Assembly (NCBI GenBank): GCA_030683705.1
Contig: JAUXPP010000116.1
Coordinates: forward strand, 1-33,249
DNA length: 33,249 bases
Reading direction: 5' to 3'
From: Polaromonas sp.
GTDB lineage: Bacteria; Pseudomonadota; Gammaproteobacteria; Burkholderiales; Burkholderiaceae_C
Program-made: the position numbers and the translations under genes
In this document: in pieces, positions 24,174 through 31,150 of the stretch
Position numbering within the stretch: the stretch's first letter is position 1
Layout of the letters: each line of letters begins with the position of its first letter
Notes under the pieces: generated by a model
Seen by the model: only the letters and a program-made list of their open reading frames with translations
Database searches by the model: none
Told to the model about the DNA's origin: nothing

Positions 24174-25289
24174 ATGACTTCTGCCCTTCGCATCCTCGCT
24201 TCCGTGCTGGCCCTGGCCGCCAGCTTGCCGGCCCAGGCCGACTCCAAACCGATCCTGATCGGCCAGACCTATGTGCAGAGCGGTCCCCTGGCATCGCTGG
24301 GCACCGAGCCGCTGGTTGGCATCCGCGCCATGCTGAAAGCCGTCAACGCGGCAGGGGGCATCAATGGCCGTCCGGTGGAGCTCAAACAGATGGATGACGC
24401 CTACGATGCCGCGCGGGCCGCGGACAACGTCAAAAAGCTGCAAGCCGAAGGTGCGGTCGCCATCCTGATGCCGATAGGCACCACCTCGTCGGTCGGCGCA
24501 CTCAAGGCCGCCAACGAGCTGAAGATCCCGCTGATCGCTCCCTACACGGGCGCCGGACCGGTCGTCAAATTCTCCGAATACGGTTTTCCGGTGCGCATCA
24601 GTTTCGATGAGGAATACGGGCGCATCGTCAACCACCTGTTCACGGTGGGCATCACACGCATTGCCTTCGCCCACAACGACAACCCGGGCGCGCGCTCGGC
24701 CATGGAAAGCACGCGCAAATTCATCGAGGAGCGCGGCAGCAAGATGGTAGGCAGCGCCGCCATCCAGAACGACGGCTCCGATGCCGAAGCCAAAGCGGTG
24801 GAACTGGCCAAACTCAAGCCAACCGCCATTGTGCTGTCAGCCACCAATGCGGTGACCGCCAGATTCATCAAGGCCTACCGGGCTGCCGGTGCAGAAGCCC
24901 GCTTCTACTCCTTCTCGTTCCTGAACGGACAGCAATTGCAGAAGGACATTGGCGCGGATGCGGTCGGTGTGGTGGTGTCGCAGGTGGTGCCCTACCCCTG
25001 GAACCCGGCCATGCCCATACTTGCGGAGTACCAGGCGGCCATGAAGAAGGCGGGCGCCACCGAACTCAGTTATGGCAGCCTGGAAGGGTATGTCAGTACC
25101 AAGGTGCTGGTCGAAGGCCTCAAGCGCACCGGCGCCAACCCCACGCCTGAATCGCTGAAAAAGGCTCTGGAGAGCTTCAAGTCGCTCGATCTGGGCGGAA
25201 TCTTCGTGCGTTACGGCCCGACCGACCACCAGGGCATGACTTTCTCCGAGCTGTCCATGCTGCGCAAGGACGGCGGCTACGTGCGCTGA
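24174..25289 (+). CDS. ABC transporter solute-binding protein, LivK-like (type I fold)
   Basis: Periplasmic binding protein of the branched-chain amino acid / amide / aromatic-acid family (Peripla_BP_6). It has 371 residues with a Sec signal (MTSALRILASVLALAASLPA, then QAD). The mature start KPILIGQTYVQSGPLASLG is the usual first strand and ligand-contact loop. AVNAAGGINGRPVELKQMDDAYD and ILMPIGTTSSVGALKAANELKIPLIAPYTGA complete lobe 1. The second lobe includes RIAFAHNDNPGARSAME and SQVVPYPWNPAMPILAEYQ. No permease or ATPase gene flanks it, so it is an orphan that presumably uses a transporter encoded elsewhere, or senses rather than transports. The ligand cannot be predicted. It is convergent with fdx and divergent from dnaQ. 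Confidence 0.9.
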   Translation: MTSALRILASVLALAASLPAQADSKPILIGQTYVQSGPLASLGTEPLVGIRAMLKAVNAAGGINGRPVELKQMDDAYDAARAADNVKKLQAEGAVAILMPIGTTSSVGALKAANELKIPLIAPYTGAGPVVKFSEYGFPVRISFDEEYGRIVNHLFTVGITRIAFAHNDNPGARSAMESTRKFIEERGSKMVGSAAIQNDGSDAEAKAVELAKLKPTAIVLSATNAVTARFIKAYRAAGAEARFYSFSFLNGQQLQKDIGADAVGVVVSQVVPYPWNPAMPILAEYQAAMKKAGATELSYGSLEGYVSTKVLVEGLKRTGANPTPESLKKALESFKSLDLGGIFVRYGPTDHQGMTFSELSMLRKDGGYVR

Positions 25290-25329
25290 TCGCCGACCAC
25301 AGATCCGGCACCGGTAGCAGCTCAGTACC

Positions 25330-25668
25330 TCAGTGCACTTCCTTGGCGTGATTGATCGAGTACTTGGGAATCTCGACAGTCACATCGCTTTGCGCCAGCA
25401 GGGCCTGACAACTCAGCCGCGAATTAGGCTCCAGCCCCCAGGCGCGGTCCAGCAGGTCTTCCTCGGTTTCGTCGGGTTCGTTGAGCGATGCAAAACCCTG
25501 GCGCACGATCACATGGCAGGTGGTGCAGGCCGCGCTCATGTCGCAGGCGTGTTCGATGTTGATCTTGTTGTCGAGCAGCGCTTCACAGATCGAGGTTCCG
25601 GCAGGCGCGGAAACCTCGGCACCGTTCGGGCAGTACTCGGGATGGGGCAGTATCTTGATGATGGGCAT
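25330..25668 (-). CDS. fdx: ISC-type [2Fe-2S] ferredoxin
   Basis: Electron donor of the Isc system, supplying electrons for sulfide formation or cluster coupling on IscU. It has 112 residues. The four cluster ligands are Cys 42, 48, 51 and 87 (HACDMSAACTTCHVIV and RLSCQ), the adrenodoxin-type spacing. The C-terminal VTVEIPKYSINHAKEVH tail is characteristic of Fdx in isc operons. It is the last gene of the operon, 14 bp after hscA. No iscX follows; the next gene is a convergent solute-binding protein. Confidence 0.96.
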   Translation of the reverse strand: MPIIKILPHPEYCPNGAEVSAPAGTSICEALLDNKINIEHACDMSAACTTCHVIVRQGFASLNEPDETEEDLLDRAWGLEPNSRLSCQALLAQSDVTVEIPKYSINHAKEVH

Positions 25669-25682
25669 GGTGGTTCGCTTGT

Positions 25683-27557
25683 TCAGACCGTGGCGATGTT
25701 CTTGCCGGCCAGCGCCTGGCGGATGCCGCGATTCATGCGCTGCGCGGCAAAATTTTCGGTACCGTCGGCGAGCGCCTTGACGGCGGCTTCGATCTGCGCG
25801 GCATCACCCTGCTGGCGAATCCGGGCCAGTTCGGCCATCAGGCGGTCGATGCCGGCTTTCTCGGCGGCTTCCAGCAAATCGGCATCGGCCGCCAGGGCGC
25901 TTTGGGTGGCCAGCCACATGCGGTCGGCATCGACCTGCGCTTCGGCCAGTGCACGCGCCTGCATGTCCTGCTGGGCGGTGGAAAAACTCTCCTGCAGCAT
26001 GCGGGCGATGTCGTCGTCGGACAGGCCGTAAGACGGCTTCACGTCGATGCGCGCCTCCACGCCACTGCCCTGCTCTTTCGCGTTGACGCTGAGCAGGCCG
26101 TCGGCATCGACGGTAAAGGTCACGCGGATGCGCGCCGCACCGGCCGCCATGGGCGGAATGCCGCGCAGCTCGAAGCGCGCCAGGCTGCGGCAATCGGCGA
26201 CCAGGTCGCGCTCGCCCTGCACCACATGCAGCGCCAGCGCGGTCTGGCCGTCCTGGTAGGTTGTGAAGTCCTGCGCCATCGCGGTCGGGATGGTCTGGTT
26301 GCGCGGCACGATGCGCTCGACCAGGCCACCCATGGTTTCGATGCCCAGTGACAAGGGGATCACATCGAGCAGCAGCAACTCGCTGCCGCCGGCATTTCCT
26401 GCCAGCTGGTTGGCGGAAACCGCCGCGCCGAGCGCCACCACCTCGTCGGGGTTCAGGTTGGTCAAGGGCTCCCGGCCGAAAAAGCCGCCGACCGCACGGC
26501 GCACCTGCGGCATGCGGGTCGAACCGCCCACCAGCACCACGCCCTGCACATCGTCCTTTCCGAGTTCCGCGTCGCGCAAGGCCTTGCGCACCGCCGTCAG
26601 CGTGCGCTGCGTCAGCGATGCGGTGGCCGCCTCGAAGTCCGCCGCCTTCATGTCGAACTGGACGTTGGCCCTGGTCAGGCGTGCGGAGAATGCGACCGAA
26701 TCGGTAGCAGACAAAGCCTCCTTGCAAGCCCGCGCGGCCTGCAGCAGGGTCGCCTTGTCAGCCGGCGTCAACGTCTCAGCGGCCACACCGGCCTTGTCCA
26801 GCACCCACTGGACCAGGGCCCGGTCGTAGTCGTCCCCGCCCAGCGCCGAATCGCCGCCGGTGGACACCACTTCAAACACACCCTGGCTCAGGCGCAGGAT
26901 GGAAATATCAAAAGTCCCGCCGCCCAGGTCATAAATCGCGTAAACACCTTCACTGGCATTGTCGAGTCCGTAGGCGATCGCAGCCGCCGTCGGTTCGTTG
27001 ATCAGGCGCAGCACATGCAGGCCGGCCAGTTGCGCGGCGTCCTTGGTCGCCTGGCGCTGCGCGTCATCGAAGTAAGCCGGCACCGTGATCACTGCGCCGA
27101 ATATCTCGTCGTCGAAGGTGTCTTCTGCCCGGTACCTCAGGGTCGCGAGAATCTCGGCGCTGACCTCGACCGGGCTTTTTTCGCCGGCGACGGTCTGAAC
27201 GGCAACCATGCCCGGCTTGTCAATCAATTCGTAGGGAAGCTGCGCACGGCTGGCGATGTCCGCCATGCCGCGCCCCATCAAGCGCTTGACCGAGGCAATC
27301 GTGTTCTTCGGATCATCCACCTGCGCAGCGAGGGCCTCGTAGCCAATCTCGCGGGTCACGGACCCCGACGCGTCCATGCCATAACGCACCACACTGGGCA
27401 GAATCACCCGGCCCTGGGCATCGGGCAGGCATTCAGCCACGCCATTGCGCACGCTGGCCACCAGCGAATGGGTGGTGCCCAGGTCGATGCCGATGGCAAT
27501 GCGCCGCTGGTGCGGATCCGGCGTCTGGCCGGGTTCGGAGATTTGCAGTAAGGCCAT
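25683..27557 (-). CDS. hscA: Hsp70-type Fe-S chaperone HscA
   Basis: Specialised Hsp70 that, with HscB, releases the cluster from IscU by ATP-driven remodelling. It has 624 residues. Phosphate-1 GIDLGTTHS is at 23-31; then [33 protein letters not shown] and phosphate-2 [13 protein letters not shown]; then [14 protein letters not shown]. The substrate-binding domain has [22 protein letters not shown] and [12 protein letters not shown]. An Ala/Glu-rich lid completes the chain. LVASV after the phosphate-1 loop marks HscA rather than DnaK, as does the isc context. It lies 34 bp after hscB and 14 bp before fdx. Confidence 0.97.
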   Translation of the reverse strand: MALLQISEPGQTPDPHQRRIAIGIDLGTTHSLVASVRNGVAECLPDAQGRVILPSVVRYGMDASGSVTREIGYEALAAQVDDPKNTIASVKRLMGRGMADIASRAQLPYELIDKPGMVAVQTVAGEKSPVEVSAEILATLRYRAEDTFDDEIFGAVITVPAYFDDAQRQATKDAAQLAGLHVLRLINEPTAAAIAYGLDNASEGVYAIYDLGGGTFDISILRLSQGVFEVVSTGGDSALGGDDYDRALVQWVLDKAGVAAETLTPADKATLLQAARACKEALSATDSVAFSARLTRANVQFDMKAADFEAATASLTQRTLTAVRKALRDAELGKDDVQGVVLVGGSTRMPQVRRAVGGFFGREPLTNLNPDEVVALGAAVSANQLAGNAGGSELLLLDVIPLSLGIETMGGLVERIVPRNQTIPTAMAQDFTTYQDGQTALALHVVQGERDLVADCRSLARFELRGIPPMAAGAARIRVTFTVDADGLLSVNAKEQGSGVEARIDVKPSYGLSDDDIARMLQESFSTAQQDMQARALAEAQVDADRMWLATQSALAADADLLEAAEKAGIDRLMAELARIRQQGDAAQIEAAVKALADGTENFAAQRMNRGIRQALAGKNIATV

Positions 27558-27591
27558 GGGTCTGGGGTTGCGCTGTATTTGTTATGAAAGC

Positions 27592-28113
27592 CTATTGTCC
27601 CAGCGCGTCGATGCGCGCATCGACCTCGCCGGCAAAACGCTCAATAAACATAAGGCCTCTCACCTGCCGGGCCGCCGCCGGAAAATCCTTCGCCACGTCC
27701 AGCAGATGCTCTATTTTTGATAGCTGCTCACGCTTGCTGGACAAGGCTTGGGATGCGATTTCTTCAAGATTTTCGATGCCATCGGCGTCATCCAGCGCCT
27801 CGCGCCACTGCATCTGCTGCATCAGGAAGTCCGCCGGCATGGCGGTGTTGCTTTCCGCCTCGATAGCCGCGCCGTGCAATTCACACAGGTACATGGCGCG
27901 CCTGAGCGGGTTTTTCAGCCGCTGGTAGGCCTCATTGATACGCACCGACCACTGCATGGCCAGCCGCTGCGCGGCAGCGCCCTGAGCCGCGAACTTGTCG
28001 GGATGCGCCTCGCGCTGCAACTCTTTCCAGCGGGCATCGAGCACGGCGCTGTCCTGCGCAAATTGCACGGGCACGTCGAAGAGTTCGAAGTCGTTGGATT
28101 GGAGGCTTGGCAC
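27592..28113 (-). CDS. hscB: Co-chaperone HscB (J-domain protein)
   Basis: J-domain protein that brings IscU to HscA and stimulates its ATPase. I start it at GTG 28113 (MPSLQSNDFELFDVPVQFAQ, 173 residues), which matches the family's length of about 170 and the conserved N terminus. The HPD motif is at residues 37-39 in REAHPDKFA. The C-terminal three-helix IscU-binding domain includes FLMQQMQWREALDDA. The frame stays open upstream for 43 more codons through the repeat-like block at 28114-28251; that extension looks repeat-derived and is not counted. No Shine-Dalgarno precedes the GTG, so reinitiation after iscA or use of an upstream start is possible. Residues about 121-135 are encoded by copy C of the dispersed repeat. 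Confidence 0.93.
   Translation of the reverse strand: MPSLQSNDFELFDVPVQFAQDSAVLDARWKELQREAHPDKFAAQGAAAQRLAMQWSVRINEAYQRLKNPLRRAMYLCELHGAAIEAESNTAMPADFLMQQMQWREALDDADGIENLEEIASQALSSKREQLSKIEHLLDVAKDFPAAARQVRGLMFIERFAGEVDARIDALGQ
27711..27751 (+). repeat. Dispersed hairpin repeat, copy C, inside hscB
   Basis: The plus strand reads CTATTTTTGATAGCTGC, then TCACG, then hairpin CTTG-CTGGA-CAAG. It matches copy A in the same orientation except that the loop is inverted (CTGGA here, TCCAG in copies A and B). In the hscB frame it encodes the LSSKREQLSKIE helix of the C-terminal domain. The segment is fully open and fits the helical pattern of the domain. Confidence 0.7.
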
Positions 28114-28251
28114 GAGAAGCGGTTTTCGGGATGGGAAGCGTAGCGAGCGGGCGTCAGCGAGGGGCGGCCAGCGCGGAGACACCGGAACGTACTGTGGGTA
28201 CGTGAGGATGGCGAGCACTGCCCGCGCCTCGATCACGCCCACGCAGTAGCT
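28114..28251. repeat. Repeat-like block between iscA and hscB
   Basis: 138 bp fill the whole iscA-hscB gap. They include the hairpin ACGTAC-TGTGG-GTACGT (28187-28203) and phrases such as GGATGGCGAGCACTGCCCG and GGGAAGCGTAGCGAGCGGGC. From memory the wording matches a longer intergenic repeat widespread in Comamonadaceae; only one copy is in this window. On the minus strand it is open in the hscB frame without stops. No promoter is obvious. It may affect mRNA processing between iscA and hscB. Confidence 0.55.
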
Positions 28252-28575
28252 TCACACCCGAAAAGATTCGCCGCACCCGCAGCGATCGCGTTCATTCGGA
28301 TTGATGAACTTGAAACCTTCGTTCAGGCCTTCGCGCACGAAGTCGAGCTGGGTGCCGTCGATATAAGCCATGCTTTTGGGATCGACCAGCACCTTGACGC
28401 CGTTGTCCTCGAAGACCACGTCTTCGGGCGCAATTTCATCGGCGTATTCGATCTTGTAGGCCAGGCCGGAGCAGCCGGTGGTTCGCACGCCCAGCCGCAC
28501 GCCCACGCCTTTGCCGCGCTTGCTCATGTAGCGGGTGACGTGCCGTGCTGCGGCGTCGGTGAGGGTAACGGACAT
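28252..28575 (-). CDS. iscA: A-type Fe-S carrier IscA
   Basis: Iron-sulfur carrier that passes clusters from IscU to client apoproteins, chiefly for [4Fe-4S] maturation. It has 107 residues, the canonical length. The three conserved cysteines are Cys 35 ([10 protein letters not shown]) and Cys 99 and 101 (RCGCGESF). The start at 28575 gives [20 protein letters not shown]. It lies 30 bp after iscU; a 138-bp repeat-like block separates it from hscB. Confidence 0.97.
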   Translation of the reverse strand: MSVTLTDAAARHVTRYMSKRGKGVGVRLGVRTTGCSGLAYKIEYADEIAPEDVVFEDNGVKVLVDPKSMAYIDGTQLDFVREGLNEGFKFINPNERDRCGCGESFRV

Positions 28576-28605
28576 GGTTCGCAGGTCAGTGAAAAGTTGA
28601 GTGGC

Positions 28606-28992
28606 TTAGTGGGCGTGTTTGAGCTTGTAGTCGCTGACGGCCGCCTTGATCGCGTCCTCGGCGAGGATGGAGCAGTGGATTTTCACCGGGGGCAGCGCCA
28701 GCTCTTCGGCAATCGCGCTGTTCTTGATGCTTGCCGCTTCGTCCAGGGTCTTTCCCTTGACCCATTCGGTCACCAGCGAGCTCGATGCAATCGCCGAACC
28801 GCAGCCATAGGTCTTGAAGCGTGCGTCCTCGATCACGCCGGTCAGCGGATTGACCTTGATCTGCAACTTCATCACGTCGCCGCATGCCGGCGCGCCGACC
28901 ATGCCGGTGCCTACCGTGTCGTCGCCCTTTTCGAAGGAGCCGACGTTGCGGGGGTTTTCATAGTGGTCCACCACTTTTTCGCTGTATGCCAT
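28606..28992 (-). CDS. iscU: Fe-S cluster scaffold IscU
   Basis: Scaffold on which the [2Fe-2S] cluster is built with sulfur from IscS. The ATG at 28992 has GAGGT eight bases upstream and gives 128 residues starting MAYSEKVVDHYENPRNVGSF. Ligand residues are Cys 37, Asp 39, Cys 64 and Cys 107 with His 106. The HscA-recognition motif LPPVK is at 100-104. A longer frame from 29172 overlaps the end of iscS and is not supported. It lies 34 bp after iscS. Confidence 0.98.
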   Translation of the reverse strand: MAYSEKVVDHYENPRNVGSFEKGDDTVGTGMVGAPACGDVMKLQIKVNPLTGVIEDARFKTYGCGSAIASSSLVTEWVKGKTLDEAASIKNSAIAEELALPPVKIHCSILAEDAIKAAVSDYKLKHAH

Positions 28993-29026
28993 TTTGTTTA
29001 CCTCTGTATATGCTGTGTATTGGCGC

Positions 29027-30244
29027 TCAATGCGCGGCCCACTGAATCGTTGAAAGGTCGATGCCGTCCTTGAACATTTCCCAGAGCGGCGACAGCTCAC
29101 GCAGCTTGGCCACGTTTTCCTTGATGGTCGCCACCGCGTAATCGATTTCTTCCTCGGTGCTCCAGCGGCCAATCGTCATGCGCAGGCTGCTGTGGGCGAG
29201 TTCGTCGCTGCGGCCCAGGGCACGCAACACGTAGCTGGGCTCCAGGCTGGCCGAGGTACAGGCCGAGCCACTGGACACGGCCAGGCCCTTGATGCCCATG
29301 ATCAGCGACTCACCCTCAACAAAATTGAAGCTCATGTTGAGGTTGTGCGGCACGCGCTTGTCGGCGTGGCCGTTGAGGAACACCTCTTCCACATCCTTCA
29401 GGCCGGCAAGCATGCGCTCATGCAGGGCCCGGATGCGTTTGTTTTCCTCGTGCATCTCGGCTTTGGCAATGCGGTAGGCCTCGCCCATGCCCACGATCTG
29501 GTGCGTCGGCAGGGTGCCGGAGCGCATGCCGCGCTCATGGCCGCCACCATGCATCTGGGCTTCCAGCCGCACCCGCGGCTTGCGGCGCACATACAGCGCG
29601 CCTATGCCCTTGGGACCGTAAGTCTTGTGCGAGGTCAGGCTCATCAGGTCCACCGGCAAGCTGGCCAGGTCGATGTCCACACGCCCGGTCGCCTGCGCGG
29701 CGTCCACATGGAAAATCACGCCTTTTTCGCGGCACAGCGCGCCTATGGCGGCGATGTCCTGGATGACGCCGATCTCGTTATTGACGAACATGACGCTCGC
29801 CAGGATGGTGTCGGGCCGTATCGCCGCCTTCAACACCTCGAGGTCCAGCAGGCCATCGGCCTGCACGTCCAGATAAGTCACTTCAAAACCCTGGCGCTCC
29901 AGTTCGCGGCAGGTGTCCAGCACGGCCTTGTGCTCGGTCTTGACCGTGATGAGGTGCTTGCCGCGGCTCTTGTAAAAATGCGCCGCACCCTTGATCGCCA
30001 GGTTGTTGGACTCGGTTGCGCCGCTGGTCCAGACGATCTCGCGCGGGTCGGCGCCTATCAGTTCGGCCACCTGTTCACGTGCCTTTTCGACGGCGGCTTC
30101 CGCCTCCCAGCCCCAGGCGTGGCTGCGTGACGCGGGGTTGCCGAAATGTTCGCGCAACCAGGGAATCATGGCGTCCACCACCCGCGGATCGCAGGGGTTG
30201 GTGGCGCTGTAGTCCATGTAAATCGGGAAGTGAGGCGTTTCCAT
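29027..30244 (-). CDS. iscS: Cysteine desulfurase IscS
   Basis: PLP enzyme that takes sulfur from cysteine as a persulfide and supplies IscU and tRNA-thiolation partners. It has 405 residues. The PLP lysine is Lys 207 in [12 protein letters not shown]. The mobile-loop catalytic cysteine is Cys 329 in [20 protein letters not shown], the group I (IscS) form. [14 protein letters not shown] and the N-terminal [11 protein letters not shown] are present. The C terminus (STIQWAAH) is the IscS tail that contacts IscU. The Shine-Dalgarno is weak, and a hairpin lies in the 90-bp gap after iscR. Confidence 0.98.
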   Translation of the reverse strand: METPHFPIYMDYSATNPCDPRVVDAMIPWLREHFGNPASRSHAWGWEAEAAVEKAREQVAELIGADPREIVWTSGATESNNLAIKGAAHFYKSRGKHLITVKTEHKAVLDTCRELERQGFEVTYLDVQADGLLDLEVLKAAIRPDTILASVMFVNNEIGVIQDIAAIGALCREKGVIFHVDAAQATGRVDIDLASLPVDLMSLTSHKTYGPKGIGALYVRRKPRVRLEAQMHGGGHERGMRSGTLPTHQIVGMGEAYRIAKAEMHEENKRIRALHERMLAGLKDVEEVFLNGHADKRVPHNLNMSFNFVEGESLIMGIKGLAVSSGSACTSASLEPSYVLRALGRSDELAHSSLRMTIGRWSTEEEIDYAVATIKENVAKLRELSPLWEMFKDGIDLSTIQWAAH

Positions 30245-30303
30245 GTGGCTAGCTTTTTATGTCATGGCTGGCGTGCAGCATCAAAAAAAGTCGGCAGTAC
30301 ACC

Positions 30304-30320
30304 GCCGGTGTTTCACCGGC
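30304..30320 (-). other. Hairpin in the iscR-iscS spacer
   Basis: GCCGGTG-TTT-CACCGGC is a perfect 7-bp stem located 15 bases after the iscR stop codon. On the minus-strand message it is followed 14 bases later by seven U. It could attenuate transcription or protect the iscR 3' end after processing. In E. coli the iscR-iscS spacer similarly separates iscR stability from iscSUA under RyhB control; whether an equivalent small RNA acts here is unknown. Confidence 0.55.
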
Positions 30321-30334
30321 AGCGACCGACCGGG

Positions 30335-30871
30335 TCAGGATTTCGAGAAAGCGTTGCCGAGGGCGAACACCGAATTCGGCGCATTCACACGCATCGGCTT
30401 GGCCACAGGCGCGGTGAAAATCGCCTTTTTCACCATCGGCGTGTTTTCCACCACCACACCCTTGGCCAGTTGGTCGTCCACCAGCTTTTGCAGGGTCACG
30501 GAGTCGAGAAACTCCACCATGCGGCTGTTCAGCGAGGCCCACAACTCGTGCGTCATGCAGCGACCGCCATCACCGAGGCAGTTTTCCTTGCCGCCACACT
30601 GGGTGGAGTCAATCGGCTCGTCCACCGAGACGATGATGTCGGCGACGGTGATTTCGGCAGCCTTGCGGCCCAGCGTGTAACCGCCGCCGGGGCCGCGGGT
30701 GGACTCCACCAGTTCATGCCGGCGCAGCTTGCCGAACAGTTGTTCCAGGTAAGACAGCGAAATCTGCTGGCGCTGGCTGATCGCAGCCAGGGTAACGGGG
30801 CCGTTGTTCTGGCGCAGGGCCAAGTCAATCATTGCTGTGACCGCAAAGCGGCCTTTGGTCGTGAGGCGCAT
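30335..30871 (-). CDS. iscR: Fe-S-sensing Rrf2-family regulator IscR
   Basis: [2Fe-2S]-bearing transcription regulator that represses the isc operon when clusters are plentiful. The ATG at 30871 has AAGGAG nine bases upstream and gives 178 residues. A winged-helix DNA-binding domain opens MRLTTKGRFAVTAMIDLAL, with ISLSYLEQLFGKLR as recognition helix and RGPGGGYTLGR as wing. Cluster ligands appear to be Cys 92, 98 and 105 with His 108. The last two are shifted by one from E. coli (104 and 107) because the second loop has an extra residue. It heads the operon and is preceded by an IscR-like operator. Confidence 0.97.
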   Translation of the reverse strand: MRLTTKGRFAVTAMIDLALRQNNGPVTLAAISQRQQISLSYLEQLFGKLRRHELVESTRGPGGGYTLGRKAAEITVADIIVSVDEPIDSTQCGGKENCLGDGGRCMTHELWASLNSRMVEFLDSVTLQKLVDDQLAKGVVVENTPMVKKAIFTAPVAKPMRVNAPNSVFALGNAFSKS

Positions 30872-30993
30872 TTTCAAGCTCCTTAAAAAGTTGGCTTGAC
30901 TGTCGTTTGGCTCACCTTGCAAAGCTTGTGGCCCGCAAGGAACTCTTCTCCACCCACCCCGGCCGAATGGCCTTTTCAGCCCGGGGCTTATTT

Positions 30994-31018
30994 GTTGTTG
31001 ACTATTTTGATCAAGTAT
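30994..31018 (-). promoter_or_regulatory. IscR type 1-like operator on the isc promoter
   Basis: On the minus strand the site reads ATACTTGATCAAAATAGTCA followed by ACAAC. It agrees with the E. coli type 1 IscR consensus, as I remember it, at 21 of 25 positions, with mismatches at positions 9, 10, 23 and 25. The half-sites TTGA and TCAA are symmetrical. It overlaps the -10 element and the predicted transcription start, so bound holo-IscR should block RNA polymerase, giving the usual negative feedback. Confidence 0.72.
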
Positions 31019-31022
31019 ACCA
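31014..31022 (-). promoter_or_regulatory. Extended -10 promoter of the isc operon
   Basis: TGG-TATACT on the minus strand is a good extended -10. The -35 position holds only a weak CTGCGA at 17 bp. Start is predicted near 31007, leaving an iscR leader of about 135 bases. The element lies inside the IscR-like operator. Confidence 0.65.
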
Positions 31023-31150
31023 CAGGGGGCGTCCGGTCGCAGTGGCCCGCTGCCCTCCACGACCCGGGCCGATGGCCCTAAAAACGCCGCCTGCCCCGTT
31101 TTTTGGAGTCAGGCTCGGCCCGGCAGTTCCCGAGAATGATGAAAGGTTAT

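Larger units (their letters stand above)
30872..31150 (-). other. iscR leader and uvrB 3' flank
   Basis: 279 bp without a gene. From the iscR side: a Shine-Dalgarno, a 6-bp hairpin CCTTGC...GCAAGG (30915-30940), a GC-rich fold around CCGGGG / CCCCGG with an inner GGCCG-AAT-GGCC (30955-30985), then the operator and promoter. From about 31023 to 31150 lies the region after uvrB. It contains only an AT-closed inverted pair (AAAAACG...CGTTTTTT, 31080-31103) and GGGCC...GGCCC (31065-31077). I do not see a convincing uvrB terminator, so uvrB transcription may run into the iscR promoter. Confidence 0.5.

Noticed and set aside
31065..31103. Intrinsic terminator for uvrB
   Set aside because: The only stems are an A/T-closed 7-bp pair with a GC loop and a separate 5-bp hairpin; neither has the stem-then-U-tract form.
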